A stretch of DNA of 64,000 nt from an uncultured Flavobacteriaceae bacterium. GTDB taxonomy: Bacteria > Bacteroidota > Bacteroidia > Flavobacteriales > Flavobacteriaceae. A program made the translations under genes and the position numbers. Below, piece by piece: positions 33,423 to 42,715 of the stretch. The DNA is taken from contig CANMSH010000002.1 in assembly GCA_947500525.1 (NCBI GenBank), forward strand, positions 1-64,000, in the 5' to 3' direction. Every line of letters begins with the position of its first letter. Within the stretch, counting starts at the first letter, position 1. The notes under the pieces are model-generated. The model worked only from the letters and a program-made list of their open reading frames with translations, ran no database searches and was not told where the DNA came from.

Positions 33423-34556
33423 TTAAAAATTCTCAAATGTATTTCCAAAATTAAATGTAAGTGAAAAACGTAAGGTATTTTCTAATGGATTATTGACATC
33501 TGTTGAGTTTATTAAATAGGACAAGTCTAAGTTGGTACTTTTAAATTTAAATCCGGCACCAAGTGTAAAATACTTTCTACCACCGGAATAGTCACTTTCA
33601 TTAAAATATCCTAGTCTCATACCGAAGGTTTTATCATACATATATTCAGCACCTAATGCCCATGTAAATTCTTTTAATTCATTTCCTCCTGGAGCATCTC
33701 CAAAAGATTGAAAAATACCACCAATAAACCCAACATCATCGTCTTTACCATCAATTATGTTACCAGCGTTATCTCTAATTGGAGGTGTTGGTACCAATAA
33801 TTTATTAAATTCCAAATTTGCAGTAATACTATTCAATTCATCTAAAATAAACTCAAATCCACCACCTATTTTAAGATTTGTTGGAATAAAATTATCTTGT
33901 CCCCCGTCAGTTAACGTTACCTTCGGACCAATATTAGAAATATTGAATCCACCGCGCCAAATACCGTTAAAATCACCGTAGTTTTTTTCTTCAGATTGAT
34001 AATAACCAGAAACATCTACGGCAAAGGTATTCACGGTGTTAATTACCGAATTTTCAACACGCAATGCATAATCAGATCGTAAATAGCGAACACCAACGGC
34101 CATGGCAAACTCTGGACTTAACTTCAAACCGTATGAAAGGTCTAAAGCAAATTCGTTCGGGTTTTCTGAGCCAATACCTTGCCCTTCAAAGTTTGTTAAT
34201 TCTATCGTTCCCAATGAGAAATATTTTAGAGACGCTCCCCAAGAACTATTTTCATTAATTCTATTTGAGAATGTAATGTTACTTACAAAAACGTCGCTCG
34301 TTAAATTTCTCAACCAGGGCGTATAGTTCACACCAATGGCATATTGAGATTCTCCAAAAACATATTTCGCAGCGTTAAAATGTTGCGAACTAGCATCTGG
34401 AGATGTTGCTACCCCAATATCTCCCATTCCTCCAGATCTAGCATCGGGTGCAATTAGTAAGAAAGGAGCCGCAGTGGTTATGGGATTCTCATCTTGGGCA
34501 TAACTTTTAAAAAAGCCAATTAGTAAAATTGGAATTAACAGAAATATTTTTTTCAT
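33423..34556 (-). CDS. porV: type IX secretion outer-membrane shuttle protein PorV
   Basis: This 377-residue beta-barrel of the PorV/FadL-like family has the signal peptide MKKIFLLIPILLIGFFKSYAQ. It starts with the characteristic AAPFLLIAPDARSGGMGDIGVATSPDASS and ends in an aromatic residue (FNFGNTFENF). PorV carries T9SS cargo from the SprA translocon to the attachment complex with PorU. It lies 32 bases after porU on the same strand. Confidence 0.95.
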   Translation of the reverse strand: MKKIFLLIPILLIGFFKSYAQDENPITTAAPFLLIAPDARSGGMGDIGVATSPDASSQHFNAAKYVFGESQYAIGVNYTPWLRNLTSDVFVSNITFSNRINENSSWGASLKYFSLGTIELTNFEGQGIGSENPNEFALDLSYGLKLSPEFAMAVGVRYLRSDYALRVENSVINTVNTFAVDVSGYYQSEEKNYGDFNGIWRGGFNISNIGPKVTLTDGGQDNFIPTNLKIGGGFEFILDELNSITANLEFNKLLVPTPPIRDNAGNIIDGKDDDVGFIGGIFQSFGDAPGGNELKEFTWALGAEYMYDKTFGMRLGYFNESDYSGGRKYFTLGAGFKFKSTNLDLSYLINSTDVNNPLENTLRFSLTFNFGNTFENF

Positions 34557-34588
34557 TGAATTAAGTTAAATATTGTTTACAGTTCATT

Positions 34589-37500
34589 TTATTGTAATAT
34601 AACTAGCTTTTCATACTTACTAGCTTTTGCATTTGACAGTGTAGATTTTACGTTCAACTTATAAACGTATACACCTTTTCCTATTTTATTACCAAAATCA
34701 TCTAAACCATCCCAGGAAATTGTTCTAGAAAGATTACCTTCGGTTTGTACGGTTTCATTAATTGTTTTAATCAATTTTCCAGACACCGTAAATATCTGAA
34801 CTTGAACTTCTAAAGGTTCATTAGGTTTATTATGATTAAACCAAAATTGAGTATAATTAATGAGGGGATTGGGATAATTTAACACATTATCAATTACTAA
34901 ATCTCTGTCATCAACTACAACAAAATTTAACGTAGCTTCAGACGGATTATTGTATGTATCCCAACATTTAAATGTAATTGTATGTGGTCCGGGTTCTAAG
35001 TTTCTAAATGGAAACTTTGCTTTACCTTTCGTAAAGTCATCTAAATCAGTTTGATAAAAGTCATTAAGAATAAACGGATTGGCCTGATCTCCATCTAAAA
35101 TTGCAACAATATCATGATCCACAGCGGTAATCGATGTATTTATACCTGACGAATCCTCAAGGACAGCGATAAAAAAGGGAGATTCATTCGTATTTCCACC
35201 ATCAACAAATGATTCGTCATTCATAAATAACTTTATGGTTGGCCCAGTAGTATCGTCGACAGCATTTTCATCGATACCTCCAATTATAATATCTTGATTA
35301 AAACCAGATTTATCTCCTTGTTCATTATCGGCATACATACTTATTTTTGATTTGCCAAAGGCGATTCTAATGTCTTTAGGTACTACAAACTCGAATTTAA
35401 AGCTTCCGTTGGTAACAGATGCTTGCCCACGAAAGATTTTACTTTCTATAGCATCAAAAGATAATTTTCTTCCGAAGTTGTCATTATCTAAGGTTGATCT
35501 TACCAAGGATTTATCAAAAATTGTGGTTGACAATTTCCCATTAAAATTGCTCAGAATATTGTCGGCCGCATCGGTAACAACTCCTTCTAAGGTAACACGC
35601 GATAATGCCTTCAGAGTATCCAGAGATTGTGAAATGTCAACATTATTCATTTTAGTAATTTTGATATTAGGTTTTGGCTGTGCCAATTTCATTGCGGGGT
35701 CTCCAAAATAGTACACAAATAAACGCTGATCCGAATTTGGAGAATTAGGATCATTTTTGCTCTCCATTAATGCTTGCGCAATGGTTAAATCTTCATTATT
35801 AAAAGCGAATAACTTCTTAACTAAAACCTTGTTAAAACTTTGACCTACACTTATAAAAATTTCTCGTGTCGTCGTAATCATGGCGATTGCTCCGCCATTA
35901 CTATTAGAGAAGGTAAATTCTCCGGCAGTAACTCTATTAGGGTTGTCGAATCTAGAAAACTCGCATGTTACAGTAATAAGTAACGGTAACGTATTGGGGT
36001 TTCTCCAATCATTAATTTGAGGTACCTCCAAAATACGTTCATCGGCCCAACCATCTTCACCACCATGGCCAAAATAATTTACTACTAATGATCCTGTTTC
36101 CACAGCATTATCTATTGCCGCATTCACTGTTGGATATCGTTCACCACCAGAAGATGTTTGTTGCACAAAAGCATCAGCATAAATTTTAGTAATATTAAAT
36201 TCGGGTTTATTATCTCTAACATCATTCGCGATTGTTTCAACAGTTTGTTGCAATACGAATTCACCGGGATCATCTGGATCATCTGCAATAACAGTAATTT
36301 TATTTCTCCAATCCCCAAAAGAGGAAGTTGCATAATAATCTAAGACCTTATCAACAGCCACTTTAGCATCGGCTATTGTCGTGATAGGAAATCTGCCAGT
36401 AGCAACATCCTGTAAATCGGTAGTTCTTAATTCTCCATCAGTATCGTCCATCATTCCAAAATAATCATCGGTAACATATGATGTGGCGAGATTGAAACTC
36501 TCAAAAGATTCAAATGCAGGAATCACATTATTATTACCTACGATCCTGTTTTTATAATCATAAGAAGCATCACCAAAAAGGGCGACAAACTTGATGCGTT
36601 TTTCTGTTGAGGTAGCATGAACATATAAGTGCCTTACAAAATCTCGAATCGCTGTAATATCAGGAGAGCCTGAGCCAAATTCATTATATATATGTTCTAA
36701 ATCTACCACTCGTACCGTTAAACCAGAATTATTTCTATGATAGTCTGCTAGACGCTCAGCTTCAGACATTAAATAATTGGGTGAGACAATTATATAATCA
36801 ATATCTTGTAAACTGTGCAGGTTTTGATTTGGTACGATACTATTTTCAATGCGCTCTGGGGTAAAGTAATCGTTGTCATCAATAAGGATATATTCATTTA
36901 AAACACCTCCGTTACTTTTAAAAGATATTGTATTGTCAGTTCCTGAATCGCTTACAACAAGCGTTGGATTGATACTATTGGTAACATTCCAAATTTGATT
37001 GTTACTTGATGTATTTTGAACAGTATATCTTACAACATCGGTAAAAGAAGTTTTAGCCGCATCGAAACTTCTAAATGAGAATTGTTTGTTATTCGAGGCG
37101 TCTAGTTTCTTTGTTCCTATTAGTTCAACATAATCAAGATGCGCTCTTGCCGAAGGGTTCCCGTTATTATTGTAGGTCACTTCTATTGCTATTTGATCAG
37201 AACTTATTGAAATATCTCTCAGAGTCTCTCTTGCAATGGCCAGTGTTAAGTTAAAAGGTGAACTTGAAATCGCAGGAAAATTAATGTTACCCAAATTTTG
37301 ATCATTCACTCGAATTTCCATTTGAGAAGACGTAAATGACTCAATAGCCCCACGTACTCTAACAAAGACATTCTTGGAAGGTTCTATCGTAGAGAAATCA
37401 AAATTCACAGTCGTGGTATTTATATTACTTAAGTTTTTACCTAACCATTGTTGTCCGTTAGAAAAAAGGTTCACATTATCTTGTTCAAATACGTGATAAT

Positions 37501-38062
37501 CATTAAACGTAGTTAGAGATACTGTTTCTGATGCTAGAATAGTCGGGTTATTTTGTATTCGCTTACCCTCAGTATCACCAACTGTTAGAAAATAAAAAGA
37601 TTTATCACTATAAATATTGTTGATGTGCCTCACTTGACTTTCATCTAGAGCCTTTGTATCCCAGCTATGAGGGCCTTTTCCATAAAAGAGGATGAAATCT
37701 CCGTTGTCAAAACTATTATCGTCCTCTCCTACAACCAAAATAGCATTTTCTTGCAATCCGTCATGCCTAAATTCGCTGTTAAGCATGGGTAAAAGTTGCC
37801 CCCCATTTCCGAAGATTTGAATATTTTTCGGATTTATATCACTGGTGTTAACACCTAAGTTGTCTAAGAAGTTTTTATCAATTTTAAAAACACCTGTGGT
37901 ATCAATGGCAAATTTGTACCAAGTACCTTGAGATAGAACAGAATTTTTAACAGTTGATGATTTAACGTTGGAATTTGTATTACGTTCACGTGGTTGTGCC
38001 AATAATAGAAGCGGCATGAGCGCAGTTACTATATATAGGAAGTACTTAATTTTTGACATCAT
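34589..38062 (-). CDS. porU: type IX secretion signal peptidase/sortase PorU
   Basis: This 1157-residue protein has a signal peptide ending LLLLAQ. The gingipain-like C25 peptidase domain lies in the middle (about 420-790). The catalytic histidine is in VVNYFGHGGEDGWADERI and the cysteine in LITVTCEFSRFDNP. The C-terminus (about 1070-1157) is an FlgD-like T9SS-type domain (NYPNPLINYTQFWFNH, TISWDGLDDFGNKIGKGVYVYKL, KYEKLVIL). PorU removes C-terminal signals of cargo and attaches them to surface lipopolysaccharide. It forms an operon with porV and is divergent from gldJ. Confidence 0.95.
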   Translation of the reverse strand: MMSKIKYFLYIVTALMPLLLLAQPRERNTNSNVKSSTVKNSVLSQGTWYKFAIDTTGVFKIDKNFLDNLGVNTSDINPKNIQIFGNGGQLLPMLNSEFRHDGLQENAILVVGEDDNSFDNGDFILFYGKGPHSWDTKALDESQVRHINNIYSDKSFYFLTVGDTEGKRIQNNPTILASETVSLTTFNDYHVFEQDNVNLFSNGQQWLGKNLSNINTTTVNFDFSTIEPSKNVFVRVRGAIESFTSSQMEIRVNDQNLGNINFPAISSSPFNLTLAIARETLRDISISSDQIAIEVTYNNNGNPSARAHLDYVELIGTKKLDASNNKQFSFRSFDAAKTSFTDVVRYTVQNTSSNNQIWNVTNSINPTLVVSDSGTDNTISFKSNGGVLNEYILIDDNDYFTPERIENSIVPNQNLHSLQDIDYIIVSPNYLMSEAERLADYHRNNSGLTVRVVDLEHIYNEFGSGSPDITAIRDFVRHLYVHATSTEKRIKFVALFGDASYDYKNRIVGNNNVIPAFESFESFNLATSYVTDDYFGMMDDTDGELRTTDLQDVATGRFPITTIADAKVAVDKVLDYYATSSFGDWRNKITVIADDPDDPGEFVLQQTVETIANDVRDNKPEFNITKIYADAFVQQTSSGGERYPTVNAAIDNAVETGSLVVNYFGHGGEDGWADERILEVPQINDWRNPNTLPLLITVTCEFSRFDNPNRVTAGEFTFSNSNGGAIAMITTTREIFISVGQSFNKVLVKKLFAFNNEDLTIAQALMESKNDPNSPNSDQRLFVYYFGDPAMKLAQPKPNIKITKMNNVDISQSLDTLKALSRVTLEGVVTDAADNILSNFNGKLSTTIFDKSLVRSTLDNDNFGRKLSFDAIESKIFRGQASVTNGSFKFEFVVPKDIRIAFGKSKISMYADNEQGDKSGFNQDIIIGGIDENAVDDTTGPTIKLFMNDESFVDGGNTNESPFFIAVLEDSSGINTSITAVDHDIVAILDGDQANPFILNDFYQTDLDDFTKGKAKFPFRNLEPGPHTITFKCWDTYNNPSEATLNFVVVDDRDLVIDNVLNYPNPLINYTQFWFNHNKPNEPLEVQVQIFTVSGKLIKTINETVQTEGNLSRTISWDGLDDFGNKIGKGVYVYKLNVKSTLSNAKASKYEKLVILQ

Positions 38063-38246
38063 TAGACTAAACGGAACTTAAGTATACTTATTTTAATTTT
38101 TTACAAGGTTACATATAATAAAGAAATAAAACAATCGTTATACATGCATCCAATGGCATTTTATGCTATTGAAAGAATTGAGATTTAATTTACAAATTTA
38201 ATAGATTAAAAGGTCTTAGACCCCCTAAATTAACACTAAAGTAAGT

Positions 38247-40043
38247 ATGAAAAGGTTTATAGGAAAAAAAGTATTACTAACTATCCTAGTCGCAGGTTTT
38301 TTGGTAAGTTGTGGTAAGAAAGGAAGAACTTCTTCAGAATTGACCGGATGGAATTTTAACGATCCTACGTATGGTGGCTTTACCGCTAATACAAATTATG
38401 CTGGTCAAAAGGTACCACCAGGTATGGTATTGATAGAAGGAGGTACATTCACCATGGGTAGTGTACAAGATGATGTTCTGTTTGATTGGAACACCACTCC
38501 AAAGCAACAACAAATTAGATCTTTTTATATGGATCAGGCTGAGGTAACAAACTTAGAATATTTGTTTTATTTACAATATTTAGAGAAGGTTTTCCCTCCA
38601 TCTGATGATACCTATCGTAAGATTTATCAGTCTGCTTTACCAGATACTTTAGTATGGAGAGATGCTTTAGGGTTTAATGAATTATTATCAGAAAGTTATT
38701 TACGTCACCCGTCATATAGCGATTATCCAGTTGTTGGTGTTTCGTGGTTACAAGCTACAGAATACTGTAAATGGAGAACTGATAGGGTAAACGAAAAGAT
38801 CTTATATGATAAAGGAGTGTTGAACAAACTTTTTGATCAAGATTCTTTGAAAGTAGAAGGTAAAAATAGATTTGATACGAGTACATATTTAGCAAACCCG
38901 AATTTGTTGTTTGATGGTGATCAAAGTATATACAATAGAGGTTTGCCAGATTATTCGAAAAAACCTTCTAAAAAGAAAAGTAAAAAGGAAAGAAGAGCAG
39001 AAGAAGCTGCTGGCGATGACGCGGCATATGTTGAGACAGATACAGATAAAAAATCTAAAAAGAAAAGAGGTAGAAAGGCAAAGTCTCCTCAAGGTTTTAC
39101 AGGAAGACATGTAAAAACGTCTGACGGATTGTTGACGCAACGTTTCAGATTACCAACAGAAGCTGAGTGGGAATATGCAGCAAAAGCGTTAATAGAAAAT
39201 AGAGAATATAATAGTATTAGAGGGAGAAAGAAGTATTCTTGGAATGGTCGCTACACAAGAGACCAGTCTAAAAGAAGAGCAGGAAATCAATTAGCAAACT
39301 TTAAACAAGGAAAAGGTGATTATAGTGGATTAGCTGGATGGAGTAATGATGGTGCTGATATCACAATTAAAGTAAAATCTTATGATCCGAATGCATTTGG
39401 ATTATATGATATGTCAGGTAACGTTGCCGAATGGGTAGCTGATGTTTACAGACCTATTGTTGATAATGATGCAAATGATTTCAATTACTTTAGAGGAAAT
39501 GTATTTAAAAAGCCTCTAATTGATGAAGAGGGAAAAGTAGTAGTTGTAGATTATAACACGATCGAATTTGATACATTAGATAATGGTAAAATCGTACCTA
39601 AAGATCTACCTGGTAGTGTAAAGTATGTGCCAATTACAAAGCGTGATGCTTTTATGAGACCTAACTATGAAAAAGCTGATAATGTTTCAATTGGTGATGG
39701 AGATCTTGCTTCAACTAAGAACTTCTTTAAAGATGAAGAAGAATCAGAAGAAGGAGAGGATAAGCCTCGTATGTATAATTCTCCAAAAACACCAAGACAA
39801 ATTGGAGAGAGTGGCTTAATCATTCAGCAGTATGATACAAAAAAGAGAACTACTTTAATTAGTGATGAAACTAGAGTTTATAAAGGAGGTTCTTGGAAAG
39901 ATAGAGAGTACTGGTTAGATCCAGCTCAAAGAAGATACTTACCTCAGTATATGGCAACGAACTACATAGGATTCCGTTGTGCAACTGATAAGTTAGGAGC
40001 GATGTCTTATAAGAGAAGAAGAAAATCTCCATCTAAAAGATAA
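38247..40043 (+). CDS. gldJ: gliding motility/T9SS lipoprotein GldJ
   Basis: This 598-residue lipoprotein (lipobox FLVSCGKKG, Cys22) has a formylglycine-generating-enzyme-like fold that is probably non-enzymatic. Start motifs are PPGMVLIEGGTFTMGS, MDQAEVTNLEYL and VGVSWLQATEYCKWR; end motifs are NVAEWVADVY, VYKGGSWKDR and YLPQYMATNYIGFRC. A lysine- and glutamate-rich insertion (about 232-285) interrupts the fold before RFRLPTEAEWEYAA. GldJ is needed for gliding and stabilises GldK. It is followed by murF, the order known from other flavobacteria. Confidence 0.95.
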   Translation: MKRFIGKKVLLTILVAGFLVSCGKKGRTSSELTGWNFNDPTYGGFTANTNYAGQKVPPGMVLIEGGTFTMGSVQDDVLFDWNTTPKQQQIRSFYMDQAEVTNLEYLFYLQYLEKVFPPSDDTYRKIYQSALPDTLVWRDALGFNELLSESYLRHPSYSDYPVVGVSWLQATEYCKWRTDRVNEKILYDKGVLNKLFDQDSLKVEGKNRFDTSTYLANPNLLFDGDQSIYNRGLPDYSKKPSKKKSKKERRAEEAAGDDAAYVETDTDKKSKKKRGRKAKSPQGFTGRHVKTSDGLLTQRFRLPTEAEWEYAAKALIENREYNSIRGRKKYSWNGRYTRDQSKRRAGNQLANFKQGKGDYSGLAGWSNDGADITIKVKSYDPNAFGLYDMSGNVAEWVADVYRPIVDNDANDFNYFRGNVFKKPLIDEEGKVVVVDYNTIEFDTLDNGKIVPKDLPGSVKYVPITKRDAFMRPNYEKADNVSIGDGDLASTKNFFKDEEESEEGEDKPRMYNSPKTPRQIGESGLIIQQYDTKKRTTLISDETRVYKGGSWKDREYWLDPAQRRYLPQYMATNYIGFRCATDKLGAMSYKRRRKSPSKR

Positions 40044-40070
40044 AACAAATTCTAAATCAACCAATATTTT

Positions 40071-40104
40071 AAAAACTCAATACTTCGGTATTGAGTTTTT
40101 TTTT
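40071..40104 (+). terminator. intrinsic terminator between gldJ and murF
   Basis: ACTCAATAC and GTATTGAGT close a TTCG tetraloop, preceded by five A and followed by nine T. This is a textbook strong terminator. It begins 28 bases past the gldJ stop and ends 11 bases before the murF start, so murF must have a weak internal promoter or rely on read-through. Confidence 0.85.
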
Positions 40105-40115
40105 AGCTTTACCTC

Positions 40116-41396
40116 ATGAATATCGAACAATTGCACCAACTCTTTTTAGAGAGTTATATCGTTACAACTGACACAAGAAAGATTGAGAAAAATGGTTTGT
40201 TTTTTGCCCTGAAAGGAGAGAACTTTAATGGAAATTTGTTTGCAGAAGAAGCGTTAAAAAAAGGTGCTTCTTATGCGATTATTGACGAGGCAAGTTATAA
40301 AACACACGAGAATTGTATTTTGGTAGATGATGTGCTCGAAACATTACAAAAATTGGCATCATATCATAGAAATTATTTGGGGATACCCATTATTTCATTA
40401 ACAGGTAGTAACGGTAAGACAACCACGAAAGAATTAATAAATGCCGTTTTATCGAGAAAATTTAAGACTACGGCCACTGTTGGAAATTTGAATAATCATA
40501 TTGGAGTACCATTAACACTACTTTCGATGACACCTGAGACAGAAATTGGCATTGTAGAGATGGGTGCAAATCACTTAAAGGAAATAGCCCTGTTGTCAAA
40601 CATAGCGCAACCTGATTATGGATACATCACCAATTTTGGAAAAGCTCATTTAGAAGGCTTTGGGAGTTTAGAAGGGGTTATTCAAGGTAAAACGGAATTG
40701 TATGCTCATTTACGTCAGCATGAAAAAACCGTGTTTGTAAATGCTAATGATGCTCGACAAGTGGAGGAGTCTAAAGGGATTAAGAATATTACATTTGGTA
40801 ATAGTGATTCAACGTGCCCAATTCAGTTTGTAACAGCAGATCCGTTCGTTGTATTGACATATGAAACCAAAGAAATACATAGCCAGTTAATCGGATCCTA
40901 CAATTTTAACAATATGGCAGCTGCTATTGCTATAGGAAAGTATTTCAAGGTGTCGAATGAACACATTCAAGAAGCTATTGAGCAGTATATACCTACTAAT
41001 AATCGTTCTCAAATACTAAAGAAAGGAACGAATAAAATTGTACTAGATGCGTATAATGCTAACCCAAGCAGTATGAAGGTTGCCTTAGAGAATTTTTCAA
41101 ATTTAACTGATAGTCATAAAATTGCCATACTAGGGGATATGTTTGAATTGGGAAAAGAAGCAGAAGAGGAGCATCAGTATATTGCTGATCTAGCTGATGA
41201 ATTACAAATTAATAAGGTATACCTCTTAGGGAAAAACTTTAAAAAAGTGATCAATGTTAGTCAACGGGTACACCAATACGAATCGTTTGAATCTTTTAAG
41301 GATGATTTTTCAAAGCTAAAATTAGAAAATACAACGCTATTAATTAAAGCCTCTCGAGGCATGGCATTAGAACGACTATTAGAAATAATGTCATAG
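40116..41396 (+). CDS. murF: UDP-MurNAc-tripeptide:D-Ala-D-Ala ligase
   Basis: This 426-residue Mur ligase adds the terminal dipeptide to the peptidoglycan precursor. It has the N-terminal UDP-binding domain (TDTRKIEKNGLFFALKGENFNG), ATP-binding LTGSNGKTTTKEL (near residues 96-108), the central NLNNHIGVPLTLL and EMGANHLKEIALL, and C-terminal DAYNANPSSMK and ILGDMFELG. All segments expected of MurF are present. Its 3' end overlaps the convergent hydrolase gene by 6 bases. Confidence 0.95.
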   Translation: MNIEQLHQLFLESYIVTTDTRKIEKNGLFFALKGENFNGNLFAEEALKKGASYAIIDEASYKTHENCILVDDVLETLQKLASYHRNYLGIPIISLTGSNGKTTTKELINAVLSRKFKTTATVGNLNNHIGVPLTLLSMTPETEIGIVEMGANHLKEIALLSNIAQPDYGYITNFGKAHLEGFGSLEGVIQGKTELYAHLRQHEKTVFVNANDARQVEESKGIKNITFGNSDSTCPIQFVTADPFVVLTYETKEIHSQLIGSYNFNNMAAAIAIGKYFKVSNEHIQEAIEQYIPTNNRSQILKKGTNKIVLDAYNANPSSMKVALENFSNLTDSHKIAILGDMFELGKEAEEEHQYIADLADELQINKVYLLGKNFKKVINVSQRVHQYESFESFKDDFSKLKLENTTLLIKASRGMALERLLEIMS

Positions 41397-42134
41397 ATCA
41401 TTCTTGTTGGATAACATAAATGTTTTAAAGGCATTCCAATAACCCTCATATCCGTTGGTAGTTTTCCATATAGCACGTGAACCATGTATACCATTTTCTG
41501 AAGGCTTGTAATGAATGAGTTTTTCATTATTTACAAAACGAAGAAGTTTTTCGACTGGACTAATTTCTCTTTTAGAGGAGGTTATGAAAGTTGGAATGTC
41601 AAGTGATTTTATAAGCACAGCTAAATTCTTACCGTTTAAATATTCTCCAGGGCTAAATGCAGCGACCGCTTTTATCTTTTTGTTTTCACTTGCAATCCAT
41701 AAAGCCAAGGAAGCAGAGTATGAACTTCCAACCAAAATAATCGGTCTGTTTCCATTCATTTTATACAAGTAGTCGATGGCAGCTTCTACATCTTGCTTTG
41801 CGCCAGCAAATCCTATGTTTCTCGCCTTTGATCTAGCGTCTAAGGCTGTTTGATTTTTGATATCATTTACCTCATTACCAGAACGTTGGTCAATTGCTAA
41901 GCACGAGAACCCTAAAGCATTTATTTTTTTGGCAGTTTCGATATATTCACCGCGACTATAGCCCGCCTGATGACACAATAAAACTGTAGGTTTTACATTT
42001 TTCATGAAATAAGCATCGGCGGTTATTTTTACCGAATCTTTTGCATAAAAGGTGAGTGTTTTAGAAATACTTGTTTCCTGAGAAAATAGATATTGAGAGA
42101 AAATAGTTAATGTAAGTAATAGTAGGTTTCGCAT
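41391..42134 (-). CDS. secreted alpha/beta hydrolase (dienelactone hydrolase-like)
   Basis: The protein has 247 residues with a signal peptide (MRNLLLLTLTIFSQYLFSQ). An alpha/beta hydrolase core follows, with LLCHQAGYSRGEY, the nucleophile elbow GSSYSASL, and a late histidine in NGIHGSRA. The acid residue is not certain. Substrate unknown. It lies 5 bases from the preceding secreted hypothetical gene on the same strand, suggesting cotranscription. Its stop codon is inside the end of murF. Confidence 0.75.
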   Translation of the reverse strand: MRNLLLLTLTIFSQYLFSQETSISKTLTFYAKDSVKITADAYFMKNVKPTVLLCHQAGYSRGEYIETAKKINALGFSCLAIDQRSGNEVNDIKNQTALDARSKARNIGFAGAKQDVEAAIDYLYKMNGNRPIILVGSSYSASLALWIASENKKIKAVAAFSPGEYLNGKNLAVLIKSLDIPTFITSSKREISPVEKLLRFVNNEKLIHYKPSENGIHGSRAIWKTTNGYEGYWNAFKTFMLSNKNDL

Positions 42135-42139
42135 GCGTA

Positions 42140-42568
42140 TTAATTTAAATGTTTAACAGGATCTTTACTGAAAACAACTTTTCTAAAAGTTCCTGGTTCT
42201 TTTGAATTTAGAAGTTTGAGGCCATTACCTGACTTGATCAGAAAATCAAAATGTTCTTCCCTTTTGTCGTATTGTTGTTGATTCGCATATGTCGTAACTA
42301 GAATCAAATTAAAAGGCCCATCTGGAGTTGAATCTACTTTGAGTAGCTCATACGATACAATGTAATTTTGACGTATCGCTCGCTCACGGAGCACTTTCCA
42401 ATTGTTTTCATAGTAGAAATAAGCTTCTTTATTATTTTTATTTAATATTTGAACAAAATCAATCGTTGATATTCGATCTTCTAAGTTAATTTGATCAACG
42501 GCATTCGATTCTTGGGCATAACCGCCAAAACAATAAATAAGGATAAAACAAATAACCACTAATCGCAT
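42140..42568 (-). CDS. secreted hypothetical protein
   Basis: This 142-residue protein has the signal peptide MRLVVICFILIYCFGGYAQ and a mature domain rich in aromatic and charged residues. The end of the chain includes TTYANQQQYDKREEHFDFLI. The alternation of strand and helix hints at a ferredoxin-like (ABM/EthD-type) fold, but I do not recognise a family. It is the first gene of a probable two-gene unit with the secreted hydrolase. Confidence 0.6.
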   Translation of the reverse strand: MRLVVICFILIYCFGGYAQESNAVDQINLEDRISTIDFVQILNKNNKEAYFYYENNWKVLRERAIRQNYIVSYELLKVDSTPDGPFNLILVTTYANQQQYDKREEHFDFLIKSGNGLKLLNSKEPGTFRKVVFSKDPVKHLN

Positions 42569-42715
42569 AAGACTTTAATTTTGATGCTCAATATAATAAA
42601 TTCATAAATTTATAATTCTGCATGCTTATAACTTTAACAAGGGTTTAAGATTTTAAGAAATACTGCCTAATTGTCATTTTAACTATCTTGGCGTGATATT
42701 AGACAGAAATATGCT

